Notes: generated from the letters alone by a model not told the origin. Positions 15,671 to 24,390 are shown, counted from the stretch's first letter. The stretch: DNA of 64,000 nucleotides from an uncultured Oscillospiraceae bacterium (GCA_910577525.1 CAJTLI010000001.1:62001-126000), one strand, 5' to 3'. Numbers and translations: made by a program.

Positions 15671-16177
15671 TCAGAAGGGCAGGTCGCCGTCATCGTCGTC
15701 GGCCAGCTCGGCGAACTGGTCGCCGGCCGGCGGGATGCCGTAGTCGGCGGGGGCGGCGGGAGCCGCGGGACGGCCGCCATAGCTGCTGCCGCCGTAGCTT
15801 TGGCCGCTCTGAGCGCCGTAACCGGGGGCCGCGCCGTAGCTGTCGCCGCCCTCCCGGCGGGAATCGCCGAAATAGACGTTCTCAGCCACCACCTCGGCGG
15901 TGGTGCGGCGGTTGCCCTCCTTATCGGTCCACTCCCGCATTTGCAGCCGGCCCTCCACCACGGCCAGGCGGCCCTTGGAGAGGTAGCGGCTGACGAATTC
16001 ACCGGTGCCGCGCCAGGCCACCACGTCGATCCAGTCGGTGGCCCGCTCGCCGGTATTCTTGTCCTTGAAGTCACGGTCCACAGCCATGCGGAAGGTGGCC
16101 ACCGGAGTACCGGTCTGGGTGTGGCGCAGCTCCGGGTCACGGGCCAGACGGCCCATGATGATGATTCGATTGAGCAT
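15671..16177 (-). CDS. ssb: Single-stranded DNA-binding protein
   Basis: 168 residues. The OB-fold runs from residue 1 to about 105 ('NRIIIMGRLARDPELRHTQT', 'FRMAVDR', 'DWIDVVAWRGTGEFVSRYL', 'KGRLAVVEGRLQMREWTDKE'). A flexible Gly/Ser/Tyr/Ala-rich tail follows (110-155) and ends in the acidic DDDDGDLPF, the tip that recruits repair and replication proteins. I start at ATG 16177, which has GAGGGAG 7 bases upstream and begins exactly at the OB-fold. A longer in-frame reading adds 11 residues with no homology to the family. Between rpsF and rpsR, the classical order. Confidence 0.96.
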   Translation of the reverse strand: MLNRIIIMGRLARDPELRHTQTGTPVATFRMAVDRDFKDKNTGERATDWIDVVAWRGTGEFVSRYLSKGRLAVVEGRLQMREWTDKEGNRRTTAEVVAENVYFGDSRREGGDSYGAAPGYGAQSGQSYGGSSYGGRPAAPAAPADYGIPPAGDQFAELADDDDGDLPF

Positions 16178-16190
16178 GATGTTCTCCCTC

Positions 16191-16487
16191 TCAGGCGCCC
16201 TTGCCCACAATGATGGAACGCATGACGCTGACGTTGATGCGCATCAGACGGTCCAGCTCGGCGGGGAACGCGGGGTCGGAGGAGAAGGTCATCAGAACGT
16301 AGTAGCCCTCCTCCAGGTCGTTGATGGGATAGGCCAGACGGCGCTTGCCCCACTCGTCCACCTCGGACACGGTGCCCCGGTCCTCGGCCAGCTCCTTGAA
16401 ACGGGCCACCAGGGCGGCGGTCTCCTCCTCGCCCAGGGTGGGGTTGAGGACATAGAGCACCTCGTAATTACCGCTCACTTTTGCCAT
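16191..16487 (-). CDS. rpsF: 30S ribosomal protein S6
   Basis: 98 residues, the ferredoxin-like S6 fold: 'YEVLYVLNPTLGEEETAALV', 'VDEWGKRRLAYPINDLEEGY', 'YVLMTFSSDPAFPAELDRLM', 'VMRSIIV'. It pairs with S18 on the ribosome. ATG at 16487 has AGGAGGT 10 bases upstream; a GTG four codons earlier overlaps the ribosome site and is rejected. First gene of the operon, behind a strong promoter and a structured leader. Confidence 0.97.
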   Translation of the reverse strand: MAKVSGNYEVLYVLNPTLGEEETAALVARFKELAEDRGTVSEVDEWGKRRLAYPINDLEEGYYVLMTFSSDPAFPAELDRLMRINVSVMRSIIVGKGA

Positions 16488-16507
16488 TGTGTTTTGCACC
16501 TCCTTAT

Positions 16508-16565
16508 GGTCTTATGGCCTCCGGCCGCACCGGAGGCAAGGATGGTTTGCCGCAAAGCGGCAGAC
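16508..16565 (-). promoter_or_regulatory. Structured rpsF leader, possible S6:S18 autoregulatory element
   Basis: On the minus strand the leader folds into a closing helix (GTCT 16565-16562 with AGAC 16512-16509), a GCCGC/GCGGC hairpin and a strong GCCTCCGG/CCGGAGGC hairpin (16537-16517), immediately before the ribosome site. Bacterial rpsF leaders often carry the S6:S18-binding structure with a CCG in a bulge; I see CCG triplets in suitable places but cannot confirm the fold by eye. Confidence 0.4.
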
Positions 16566-16571
16566 TAAAGT

Positions 16572-16600
16572 ATGATACATGACCCGCTGGAAAATGTCAA
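16572..16600 (-). promoter_or_regulatory. Sigma-A promoter of rpsF-ssb-rpsR
   Basis: Minus-strand TTGACA (16600-16595), 17-base spacer, TATCAT (16577-16572). Confidence 0.85.
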
Positions 16601-16650
16601 GGGCTTGACCGGGAATTTGGGCAAAATTTTCCCTTTTGGGGCGGGCCGGC

Positions 16651-19011
16651 TCATGTGTCCGGGGCGGACGGCGGATTTTTTCCGCGCTGGGACCGTTTTG
16701 GCATACCCCAGAGATAGCGGAACGCCAGCCGGGGCAGAGGGTCCAGAATCACGCACAGCCGCTCCCGCTGCCCGTCCGCCAGGGCCCTCAGCTCCGCCAG
16801 CTCCTCCGCCGTCAGGGTGTGCTGGCTGAATTTCGCCTTTTCGGCCAGCTCCACCGCCCGCCGGTCCACCTTACCGCCCCAGCGCTCCATCCGGAGCAGG
16901 CAGCCGTAGGCGTACAGAGCGGCCCGGTTGGGGTCCGGCCCAGCCATCCGCCGGGCCCGGCGGCGCTTGGGCAGGTGTTGGCCCAGCCAGAGCAGGGCGG
17001 CGGCTCCCAGAATCGCGGCCAGCGCCCCGAACACAGCCGGCGCCGCCGCGGGCAGGCTGTTCCCGCCCCCCTGTCCCTGGGGCGGTGCGGATGCCGCCTG
17101 AGTGGGCGCCGGGGTATCCCCCGGCCTCTCACTGTCCTCCGGCGCCCCGCTCTCCTCCAAAGGATCGCTCTCCTCCGGGATTTCGGACTCCTCCGCCTCT
17201 TCCGAGGGCAGCCCCTCCGGGGCCAGAACTCCCTGCTCGTACCAGGTGAAGGCGGCGGGGGGCGTGACCTCCACCGGATACCAGCCGAAGCCGTCCACCC
17301 AGACCTCCACCCAGGCGTGGGCCGCCCGGTCAGGCACGTCCACCTGTTGGTTTGGGACGCTCTCCGCCGTGAAGCCGCTGACGTACCGGGCGGGGACGCC
17401 CATAGTGCGCAGCATCAGCGCGGCGGCGGAGGCGAAGTGCATACAGTAGCCCCGGCGGCTCTCGGTGAGGAAGTAGAGCACCGGGTCCTCTCCCTCGGGG
17501 ACGGGGGGCGTTTCGGTGTCGTATTCGCACAGCCTGTCCAGCAGGGCGGCGACCTGCTCCGCCGCCTTAACGGGGTCGGTCAGGCCAGCGGCGTAGATAT
17601 CCAGGTCCCCGCAGAGCGAGAGCAGGCTGTCTCTCAGTTCCTCCGGCACATCCAGATAGCGTTCGTAGACGAACCCGGGATAAGCGCCGAAATTCGAGCC
17701 GCTCCACCCCGTGACGCGGTTGACCGTACCCACCCCGGCGGGGTGAGGCTCGGGGAGCTCCATGAATGTCAGGGTGTGGGTCCACCTGCCCTGCCGCCGG
17801 GCCAGAAGGGAGTCGTTCACCAAGGTCATGCCGCTCTCCTCCGGCTCCGCCACCGAGATGAAATAGGGGGCGTAGACGCAGCTGCCCACCGCCCCCACGT
17901 TGTTGACGATGATGGTGTATTCCGGACCGGGTCCCGCGATCATGACGGGGAAAAAGAGGACTCTGGGAGGTACGCCCCCCCCTGCGGCATTTTGAAACGC
18001 CTCGTCATCCATGGCCTTCCACATGCCGTCCTCGTAGTCCGCCAGGGAGGACCCCCGCAGGTACAGCCGCCCCGCGTAGTCCGACGTGACCCGCAGCACC
18101 GTCCGCCCGGTGTGGCGCAGGGGCCCCGCGCCGGACAGGTCGGCCTCCTCCGCCGACCCCACGTAGGTGACGCCGCCCCCCTGAAAGGGCCCGTCCAGCT
18201 GGGAAAAATAGTCGGCGCAGCGGCTGACAATACTATGGAGCTCCTCCTCCGCCCGCAGCGCCCACTGGGGCCGGGCGTAGTCCTCCCGGGGAAGGGCCAG
18301 GGTGATGCCGGACAGCACCGCCGCCGCGCAGGCCAGCGATATCAGGCCAAGCGCCCCCCGCCGGGAGGGCGCGGCCCATTTGCACAGGTCGGAGAGCAGC
18401 ATGGCGCACCAGCAGGCACTCAGCGCCAGGAAGGACAGCCAGTCTGGGTAGTAGTCGGCCAGCAGGCCGGGGAGCAGCGGGGGCAGGGTGAGCAGCGCCG
18501 CCGCCCACCACCGCCTGGCCCGCACCACCGCCCAGCCCAGGGCCAGCGCCAGCGCGGCCAGCGCCAGGACGAGAAAGAGTGCCGCCGCGGCCTCCTGCTG
18601 GCCCCGGGTGAGGCCGGGGTCGTACTGGAACACCCGGCCCTCCCTTACCCGCTGGGAGAACAAAACGGTGATGGTGTGGAGGGTGAGCCCCGCCCCCTGA
18701 ACCAGCCGGGTCCGGTTCAGCGCCCCGGCCAGAACCAGGACCGCCCCCAATCCTCCCACGGCAGCGGCCCGCAGCTTGGGCAGCGACCAGGCCCCCAGGG
18801 ACAGCAGGGCGAAAAGCCCCGCCAAAAGCAGGAAGCGGTCTGTATGGGCGGCGCACAGATCCAGGGGACCGGCGGCGTAGACGGCGTTTCTCCCGTACTC
18901 CGCGCTGCCGTACAGGGACAGAAAAGAGCTGGTGAAGCCCCCCAGGGCGCACAGCAGCAGCAGCCCGTCCGCCGCCGCGGCCAGCAGGGAGCCCCGTTCC
19001 CGGTCAGTCAT
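16651..19011 (-). CDS. Membrane transglutaminase-like protein (TgpA type)
   Basis: 786 residues. The first about 220 hold six or more transmembrane segments. A large extracytoplasmic part follows, with the transglutaminase core around residues 500-620: Cys in 'SRRGYCMHFASAAALMLRTM', His in 'RAAHAWVEVWVDGFGWYPVE', then the acidic partner. After a Pro/Glu/Ser-rich linker (630-690) one more helix ('AAPAVFGALAAILGAAALLW') anchors a short cytoplasmic tail. This is the DUF3488/TgpA layout. The gene follows moxR and the DUF58 gene with an 8-base overlap, the standard trio in which the transglutaminase fold probably acts on envelope proteins. Confidence 0.88.
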   Translation of the reverse strand: MTDRERGSLLAAAADGLLLLCALGGFTSSFLSLYGSAEYGRNAVYAAGPLDLCAAHTDRFLLLAGLFALLSLGAWSLPKLRAAAVGGLGAVLVLAGALNRTRLVQGAGLTLHTITVLFSQRVREGRVFQYDPGLTRGQQEAAAALFLVLALAALALALGWAVVRARRWWAAALLTLPPLLPGLLADYYPDWLSFLALSACWCAMLLSDLCKWAAPSRRGALGLISLACAAAVLSGITLALPREDYARPQWALRAEEELHSIVSRCADYFSQLDGPFQGGGVTYVGSAEEADLSGAGPLRHTGRTVLRVTSDYAGRLYLRGSSLADYEDGMWKAMDDEAFQNAAGGGVPPRVLFFPVMIAGPGPEYTIIVNNVGAVGSCVYAPYFISVAEPEESGMTLVNDSLLARRQGRWTHTLTFMELPEPHPAGVGTVNRVTGWSGSNFGAYPGFVYERYLDVPEELRDSLLSLCGDLDIYAAGLTDPVKAAEQVAALLDRLCEYDTETPPVPEGEDPVLYFLTESRRGYCMHFASAAALMLRTMGVPARYVSGFTAESVPNQQVDVPDRAAHAWVEVWVDGFGWYPVEVTPPAAFTWYEQGVLAPEGLPSEEAEESEIPEESDPLEESGAPEDSERPGDTPAPTQAASAPPQGQGGGNSLPAAAPAVFGALAAILGAAALLWLGQHLPKRRRARRMAGPDPNRAALYAYGCLLRMERWGGKVDRRAVELAEKAKFSQHTLTAEELAELRALADGQRERLCVILDPLPRLAFRYLWGMPKRSQRGKNPPSAPDT

Positions 19012-19996
19012 CGCCGCCGCCTCCCTCCGATGTGACGTGAATGCGGAACGCCAGCCCCCGGATCAGCTCCGGCCGGCCGTCCAGCCGGGGGCCCGACAGC
19101 GGCGCCGCCGTGCCCAGCAGCTCCACCAGGCAGTCCGTCAGCTCCTTTTCGTCGGAGACGGCCCGCAGCCGGGGCTCTCCCCCGGCGTCCAGCCAGAGCA
19201 CATTGTGGGGGCGCTGGACGCTCAGCAGACCCCGGCTCAGGCCCAGCAGCCGGCCCAGCAGCCCGTCCAGCTCCTCCGGGGTCCCGAAGCGGTCCAGGGT
19301 GAGGGCGGGCAGCGGCGACGCCGCTGCCCCCCGCTCCCGGACGATGAGCTCGTCCCATTTGGAGGACAGCTTCCAGTGCACCGACCGCATGGGATCTCCT
19401 GGGCGGTATTCCCGCAGGTCATAGTCCTCCCCGGGGCCCGCACGGGCGGCGCTGAGGGGCGAGGGACGCGGCCCCAGCCCCTCCGGAATAACGGGCGGCT
19501 CCACCGCCGCCGGGACCGGACGGCACAGCAGCCGCGCGGGCTCGGGAACCGCCGCGGGCAGTGAAAACAGCCCCAGCAGATCGTATACCCGGGCCCTGCG
19601 CACCCGCAGCTCCAGCAGGCCGCAGTGGCCGCAGCCGGCGGGCAGCTTCACCGGACGGCGGCGGGCCACGCCGGTGAGCACCAGCCGCCAGGACTCCCGA
19701 CTGCCCGTCAGCAGGTTTTCCTCCCTCAGGCGCAGCGTCAGCCGGGCCAGCGGCAGCCCGCCGCGCACCGCCGCCGAGATCTGCCAGGCCCCGTCCTCAC
19801 CCCGCTCCAGGGCGGCGGGGGCGGCGGACAGCTCCAGCCTGCACCCGGTCATGCCGGGCAGGGACAGCGCCAGCGACAGCAGGGGCAGCGCGATCCACAG
19901 CGCCAGCAGAAACTGGCCGAAATAATTGTCGTTGGTGATCTGAAACAGCAGCACCCCAGCCAGGGTGGCGCCGTAGACAATCCGCCGGACGGCCAT
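19004..19996 (-). CDS. DUF58 domain protein
   Basis: 330 residues. Two N-terminal transmembrane helices (about 5-45) are followed by a beta-rich segment and then the DUF58 signature 'DYDLREYRPGDPMRSVHWKL' and 'SSKWDELIVRE' near residues 205-235. The rest resembles a degenerate von Willebrand A fold. It works with the MoxR ATPase encoded just upstream. I start at ATG 19996, four bases after the moxR stop; the frame stays open further upstream but lies wholly inside moxR. The 3' end overlaps the transglutaminase gene by 8 bases, so all three genes are coupled. Confidence 0.9.
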   Translation of the reverse strand: MAVRRIVYGATLAGVLLFQITNDNYFGQFLLALWIALPLLSLALSLPGMTGCRLELSAAPAALERGEDGAWQISAAVRGGLPLARLTLRLREENLLTGSRESWRLVLTGVARRRPVKLPAGCGHCGLLELRVRRARVYDLLGLFSLPAAVPEPARLLCRPVPAAVEPPVIPEGLGPRPSPLSAARAGPGEDYDLREYRPGDPMRSVHWKLSSKWDELIVRERGAAASPLPALTLDRFGTPEELDGLLGRLLGLSRGLLSVQRPHNVLWLDAGGEPRLRAVSDEKELTDCLVELLGTAAPLSGPRLDGRPELIRGLAFRIHVTSEGGGGDD

Positions 19997-20000
19997 GGCG

Positions 20001-20939
20001 TCAGCGCAGCCGGGGGGGCCGGACGCTGTCCAGCACCTCCCGGGCCACGGCGGTTCCCCGCCCGCTCCCCCCGGAGGACCCGGCGGGAAACACCAGCCGG
20101 TGGGCGACGGCGTCCACCCAGATATAGGCCACGTCCTCGGGCACCACGTAGTCCCGCCCCCGGAGGAAGGCCACCGCCCGGGACAGCCCCGCCACCGAGA
20201 TGGAGGCGCGGGGACTGGCCCCCTGGGCCAGCTGGGGATGGGCCCGGGTGGCCCGCACCAGCCGGAGAATGTAGTCCAGCACCGCGTCGTCCACAAATAC
20301 CCGGTCCGTCTGACCCCGCAGCTGGGCCAGCTCTTCCCGTCCGGCGGCCTGACACACCTCCCCCGACAGGCCGCCCCGCAGCTTGCGCTGGAGCAGCTCC
20401 AGCTCCTGGCCGGGGGTGGGATAGCCCATGGTCAGGCGCAGGGCGAAACGGTCCAGCTGGGAGTCGGGCAGCAGCTGGGTGCCCGATGCCCCGGCGGGGT
20501 TCTGGGTGGCAATGACCAGAAAGGGGTCCGGCACGGGCCGGGACACCCCGTCCACCGTCACCCGTCCCTCCTCCATGGCCTCCAGCAGGGCGGACTGGGT
20601 GCGGCTGGTGGCCCGGTTGAGCTCGTCCGCCAGCAGCAGGTTGCACAGCAGTGCCCCGGGCTGATATTCCATCTGCCCGGTGGTCCGGTTGTAGAGGGAA
20701 AAGCCGGTCAGATCCGACGGCATCACGTCCGGGGTGAACTGGACGCGGTGATAGGTCAGGCCCAAGGCCTTGGAGAAGGCGATGGCCATGGTGGTCTTGC
20801 CCACGCCGGGGATGTCCTCCAGCAGAACGTGGCCCCGGGACAGAATGGCCGCCAGGGTCTTGACCACCACCTCGTCCTTGCCCACCACCGCCTTTTTCAC
20901 TTCCTCCACCACCTGGGCGGACAGTTGATGTTCGCGCAT
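20001..20939 (-). CDS. MoxR-family AAA+ ATPase
   Basis: 312 residues. Walker A 'LLEDIPGVGKTTMA', Walker B 'LLLADELNRA' with the typical MoxR 'NRATSRTQSALLEAMEEG', sensor 1 'FLVIATQNP', arginine-finger segment 'LLPDSQLDRFALRLTMGYP' and the C-terminal lid with 'SPRASISVAGLSRAVAFLRG'. It is a chaperone-like remodeller paired with the DUF58 protein. ATG at 20939 has GGGAAGTGAGG upstream. An in-frame ATG at 20972 lies inside the -10 box, so it cannot be used. Confidence 0.93.
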   Translation of the reverse strand: MREHQLSAQVVEEVKKAVVGKDEVVVKTLAAILSRGHVLLEDIPGVGKTTMAIAFSKALGLTYHRVQFTPDVMPSDLTGFSLYNRTTGQMEYQPGALLCNLLLADELNRATSRTQSALLEAMEEGRVTVDGVSRPVPDPFLVIATQNPAGASGTQLLPDSQLDRFALRLTMGYPTPGQELELLQRKLRGGLSGEVCQAAGREELAQLRGQTDRVFVDDAVLDYILRLVRATRAHPQLAQGASPRASISVAGLSRAVAFLRGRDYVVPEDVAYIWVDAVAHRLVFPAGSSGGSGRGTAVAREVLDSVRPPRLR

Positions 20940-20970
20940 ACACGCCTCACTTCCCTTCGCGTTAGAAGAC

Positions 20971-20999
20971 ATTATAGCAAACTTTCGCCCGATTGAACA
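20971..20999 (-). promoter_or_regulatory. Promoter of the moxR-DUF58-transglutaminase operon
   Basis: Minus-strand TATAAT (20976-20971) with TGTTCA (20999-20994) 17 bases upstream. The -10 is perfect and the -35 moderate. Its position fixes the moxR start downstream of it. Confidence 0.6.
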
Positions 21000-21117
21000 G
21001 CCCCACTTGCGTTTTGTCAAAATCCGCGGCAAAACAAGCGGGGCCGGCGCGGCTTAACGCCGCGCCGGCCCCGCGCAGGATTCCTGACCTCCGGCGGAAC
21101 ATGCTTTGATGGGCGGC

Positions 21118-22614
21118 CTACCCATTGTCCAAAACGGGCTTCGGGCCGCTCTCATCGCCCGCCTCACCGTCCTTCTCAAGGTCCAGGTCCGCCACGGTGA
21201 GCGCCATCAGGTCCTCCTTTTGGGGTGCCTCCATGGCCGCCACCCGGTTGGCCTGACGGGCTACGGCCACCTCAAATACGTTGCGCACATCCCGGGCGTT
21301 GCCGAAGTTTTCGTCCCGGCGGTCATACATCACCTGAAACGCCTCCGCCGCCGCCCGGTCCGTCTGCTCATCCAGGGTATAGCCGTTCTTTTTGCATACG
21401 GACCGGAAAATTTCCGTCAGCTGGGCCCCGTCGTAATCCTCAAAGTAAAAGTACTTGTTAAACCGGCTCTCCAGCCCCGGATTGGCGTGGATAAAATCCC
21501 CCATCAGATCGGTGTAGCCCGCCACAATGACAATCAGATCGTTCCGGTGGTCCTCCATGCCCTTGAGCAGCACCTCGATGGCCTCCCGGCCGAAATCGTT
21601 GGCGTTGTCCTGGTTTGCCAGAGCATAGGCCTCGTCGATGAACAGCACCCCGCCCAGCGCCTTTTCGACAGCCTCCTGGGTCTTGAGGGCGGTCTGGCCC
21701 ACAAAGCCCGCCACCAGCCCGGACCGGTCTACCTCCACCAGCTGCCCTTTGGACAGTACCCCTACCGCGTGATAGATCTTGGCCAGCAGCCGGGCCACCG
21801 TGGTCTTTCCGGTGCCCGGGTTGCCCATGAACACCAGATGCAGGGACATGGGGGGCACGGGCAGCCCCGCCTCCTGGCGAAGCTTGCGCACCTTCACCAG
21901 ATTGATCAGCCCCTTCACGTCCTCCTTCACCTTGTCCAGCCCGCACAGCCCGTCCAGCTCCTCCAGCAGCTCCTCCAAAGAGGGCTCCTTCTCCGCAGGG
22001 GGGTCCTCCTTTTTTGCCGCCCCCGCGGAGGCCGGGGCAGGGGATACCGCCTCGTCCTCGGGCCGGCCGGTCCTGACGGGCTCTCCATCGGTGCGGCGGG
22101 CCACAAATTCGCTCACATCCAGCTCCGACTTGCCCCCGGCCACCCCGGCCCGGTCGCAGTAGGCGGACAGGGAGTCGGCGCAGCGGTTGACAAAGCCCGC
22201 CTCCGCCTCGCTCACCTTGCCGTCCACCGCGGCGAAGAGCAGCAGCATCAGGGTAAAGGTGTCCACAAACCGGCGGCTGTAGCTCCGCCCCAGATCCACG
22301 TCCGTCTGAACCAGCCGCCGGAAAAAGTTGGGCAGCACAAAGCCGGGATAGCCCTCCACCGCGGAGGCAAGCTCCCAGTACAGCGCGGTGGGCACCGGAT
22401 TTCCCTTGGAGTAGAGGGCGTTGTAATACTCCACGTGCCGGGGGGTCATCCCCTGGTCGGTATTCCACACACCGCAGGCGCACTGGCGCATGAAGCTGTC
22501 AGCCTCGCGGCCAAAGGCCACCCGGGAGGCCGGGTCGGCCAGCTGGCGGCGGAAGGCGGTGATGGTCTCGTCGTACTGCTTATGGACGGCGGCGGGAGTC
22601 ATGGGCTGGGACAT
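21118..22614 (-). CDS. AAA+ ATPase of the SpoVK/CbxX type with helical N-terminal domain
   Basis: 498 residues. Residues 1-150 are helical ('FVDTFTLMLLLFAAVDGKVS', 'EAEAGFVNRCADSLSAYC'), with the 'DGKVSEAE' of TerB-like or tellurite-resistance-type domains. A charged, Pro/Glu-rich linker follows (160-210). The CbxX/SpoVK AAA domain occupies 215-480: 'LDGLCGLDKVKEDVKGLINL', Walker A 'VFMGNPGTGKTTVARLLAKI', Walker B 'GGVLFIDEAYAL', arginine-rich 'FGNARDVRNVFEVAV'. SpoVK works late in sporulation. ATG at 22614 has AGGAG 10 bases upstream. Its own promoter precedes it. Confidence 0.88.
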   Translation of the reverse strand: MSQPMTPAAVHKQYDETITAFRRQLADPASRVAFGREADSFMRQCACGVWNTDQGMTPRHVEYYNALYSKGNPVPTALYWELASAVEGYPGFVLPNFFRRLVQTDVDLGRSYSRRFVDTFTLMLLLFAAVDGKVSEAEAGFVNRCADSLSAYCDRAGVAGGKSELDVSEFVARRTDGEPVRTGRPEDEAVSPAPASAGAAKKEDPPAEKEPSLEELLEELDGLCGLDKVKEDVKGLINLVKVRKLRQEAGLPVPPMSLHLVFMGNPGTGKTTVARLLAKIYHAVGVLSKGQLVEVDRSGLVAGFVGQTALKTQEAVEKALGGVLFIDEAYALANQDNANDFGREAIEVLLKGMEDHRNDLIVIVAGYTDLMGDFIHANPGLESRFNKYFYFEDYDGAQLTEIFRSVCKKNGYTLDEQTDRAAAEAFQVMYDRRDENFGNARDVRNVFEVAVARQANRVAAMEAPQKEDLMALTVADLDLEKDGEAGDESGPKPVLDNG

Positions 22615-22672
22615 GGCGGGCACGCTCCTTTGCAGCTGCGCAGGCGCCAGGAGCGCCGCAGCGTTTTCCGCT

Positions 22673-22701
22673 ATTATACCCCTTTTTTCCACAGACCGCA
22701 A
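22673..22701 (-). promoter_or_regulatory. Sigma-A promoter of the SpoVK-like gene
   Basis: Minus-strand TTGCGG (22701-22696), 17-base spacer, TATAAT (22678-22673). Confidence 0.75.
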
Positions 22702-22785
22702 GGGCAAAGCAAAAAACCCGCATCCGCGGCGTCGGGCGCCGTTCACCAGCGCCGTCGGCTGTGAATGCGGGTTTGGCGCGCCCGG

Positions 22786-23142
22786 TCAGCTCTTGGGCCT
22801 TGGCTTGAAGAGGAACGCCACCACTACGCCCAGGAAAATGGCGGCGGCAATCCCGCCGGCGGTGCTGGTGAGCCCTCCGGTGAGGGCGCCCAGTAGGCCC
22901 TTTTCCGCCACCGCCGTCCGCACGCCCTTGGCCAGGGAGTAGCCGAAGCCGGTGAGGGGCACCGTGGCCCCCGCCCCCGCCCACTCCGTCAGAGGCCCGT
23001 ACACGCCCACGGCCCCCAGCACCACCCCGGACACCACGTAGGCCACCAGGATGCGGGCGGGCGTGAGCTTGGTTTTGTCGATGAGCACCTGTCCGATGAC
23101 ACAGAACAGGCCGCCCACCACGAACGCCTTCAGATAGTCCAT
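22786..23142 (-). CDS. spoVAE: Stage V sporulation protein AE
   Basis: 118 residues with three or four transmembrane helices. The family segments 'MDYLKAFVVGGLFCVIGQVL', 'LTPARILVAYVVSGVVLGAV', 'GVYGPLTEWAGAGATVPLTG', 'FGYSLAKGV' are the SpoVAE (SpoVAEb) pattern. It belongs to the inner-membrane channel that moves dipicolinic acid into the forespore and out at germination. The ATG at 23142 overlaps the spoVAD stop by one base (TAATG), so translation is coupled. The tail is basic (FKPRPKS). Confidence 0.92.
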   Translation of the reverse strand: MDYLKAFVVGGLFCVIGQVLIDKTKLTPARILVAYVVSGVVLGAVGVYGPLTEWAGAGATVPLTGFGYSLAKGVRTAVAEKGLLGALTGGLTSTAGGIAAAIFLGVVVAFLFKPRPKS

Positions 23143-24158
23143 TATTTTCCTCCTTCCAGCGCGATGGCGTGGCAGATGCCGGGAATGGACTCCCCCTGCA
23201 TGGTGGCGGTGGGGGAGTGGAGCGCCCCGGTGGGGCAGAACAGAATGCGGTTCCACCGCCCCGCCAGCAGGCCGGGCAGCAGATAGCCGCACAGCACCGA
23301 CGCGGAGCAGCCGCAGCCCGACGCCCCGGCGTGGACATCCTGCTCCTCCCGGTCAAACAGCAGCAGGCCGCAGTCGTTGTAATTGGCCAGCTGAACCCCG
23401 TCCCTGGCGAAGAGATCGGACACAATCTCGTGGCCCAGCCGGCCCAAGTCCCCGGTGACGATGAGGTCATAATAGCCGGGGGCCAGGCCGGTGTCCTCAA
23501 AGTGGGCCTTCAGCGTTTCGTACGCGGCGGGCGCCATGGCCGCCCCCATGTTGTTGGCGTCCTTGATGCCCTTGTCCTCCACCTTGCCCACCGTCACCCG
23601 GACGACCCGGGGGCCGGGCCGGGTGTCGTTGGTCACGATCACCGCACCGGCGGCGGTGGCGGTCCATTGGGCGGTGGGGGTGCGCTGTGAGCCGTACTCC
23701 AGCGGCGTCCGGTACTGCCGCTCCGCCGAACAGAAGTGGGAGGAGGTGACGGCCGCGGCATATGTTCCGTATCCGCCGCTGAGCAGCAGCGTGGCCAGGG
23801 CCAGGCTCTCCCCCATGGTGGAGCAGGCCCCGTACAGCCCGAAGAAGGGGACGGCCGCGCTCCGGGCGGCGTAGCCCGAGCCGATGCACTGGTTGAGCAG
23901 GTCCCCCGCCAGCAGCAGGTCCAGGTCCGGCGTGCGCAGGCCCGCCCGCTTCAGCGCCGCGTCCAGGGCCAGCTGCTGCATGGCCGACTCCGATTTCTCC
24001 CAGGTCTCGCAGCCAAAGGCGTCGTCTTGGCAGGTGTGGTCAAAATGCCGCCCCAGAGGGCCCTGGCTCTCCTTTTTGCCCGCGGCTGAGCCGTGGCCGA
24101 TGATGACGGGAGGCGTCCCCGGCTGGAAGGTCTGCCGCCCCAGCTTTTGATTTTCCAT
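23142..24158 (-). CDS. spoVAD: Stage V sporulation protein AD
   Basis: 338 residues, the thiolase-like dipicolinic-acid-binding protein of the spore membrane channel. Recognisable stretches are 'LGRQTFQPGTPPVIIGHGSA', 'DDAFGCETWEKSES', 'LLAGDLLNQCIGSGYAARS', 'FGLYGACSTMGESLALATLL', 'VTGDLGRLGHE' and 'GASGCGCSASVLCGYLLPGL'. I start at ATG 24158, with AAAGGAG 8 bases upstream. In Bacillus and Clostridia the usual order is spoVAC-spoVAD-spoVAE. No spoVAC lies upstream here; the next gene is ogt on the other strand. Confidence 0.94.
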   Translation of the reverse strand: MENQKLGRQTFQPGTPPVIIGHGSAAGKKESQGPLGRHFDHTCQDDAFGCETWEKSESAMQQLALDAALKRAGLRTPDLDLLLAGDLLNQCIGSGYAARSAAVPFFGLYGACSTMGESLALATLLLSGGYGTYAAAVTSSHFCSAERQYRTPLEYGSQRTPTAQWTATAAGAVIVTNDTRPGPRVVRVTVGKVEDKGIKDANNMGAAMAPAAYETLKAHFEDTGLAPGYYDLIVTGDLGRLGHEIVSDLFARDGVQLANYNDCGLLLFDREEQDVHAGASGCGCSASVLCGYLLPGLLAGRWNRILFCPTGALHSPTATMQGESIPGICHAIALEGGK

Positions 24159-24209
24159 GGAGCTGACTCCTTTCGTATCGTGCATGCACGCGTCCGCGTG
24201 ATTTGGGGT

Positions 24210-24239
24210 TAGTCTGCGCCGGAGGAGGCCGGTTCATGC
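24210..24239 (-). promoter_or_regulatory. Candidate sigma-G promoter of spoVAD-spoVAE
   Basis: On the minus strand GCATG (24239-24235) and CAGACTA (24216-24210) are separated by 18 bases. This fits the forespore sigma-G consensus (G-x-ATR, 17-18 bases, CATxxTA) with one mismatch in the -10. spoVA operons are classical sigma-G targets. No sigma-A promoter is seen here. Confidence 0.45.
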
Positions 24240-24308
24240 ACCGGCGGAGCGCTTTTGAAAAAATTCACGCCGTTTTCCCTTGACAGGGGCGCTTGAAGGC
24301 CGTTAAGA

Positions 24309-24369
24309 TTAGGGAAACACTGAATTCAACCGGCTGGCTGCCGCAGACGCGGTGAATCAGTGCTTCCAA
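24309..24369. repeat. Short relative of the MITE-like repeat
   Basis: TTAGGGAAACACTGAATTCA at the left and GGTGAATCAGTGCTTCC at the right form an inverted repeat like the ends of the elements at 5127 and 36521, but with only about 20 bases between. It ends beside the ribosome site of ogt and so lies in the ogt leader. Confidence 0.6.
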
Positions 24370-24390
24370 AGAAAAGGAGGCGCGCGGCCA

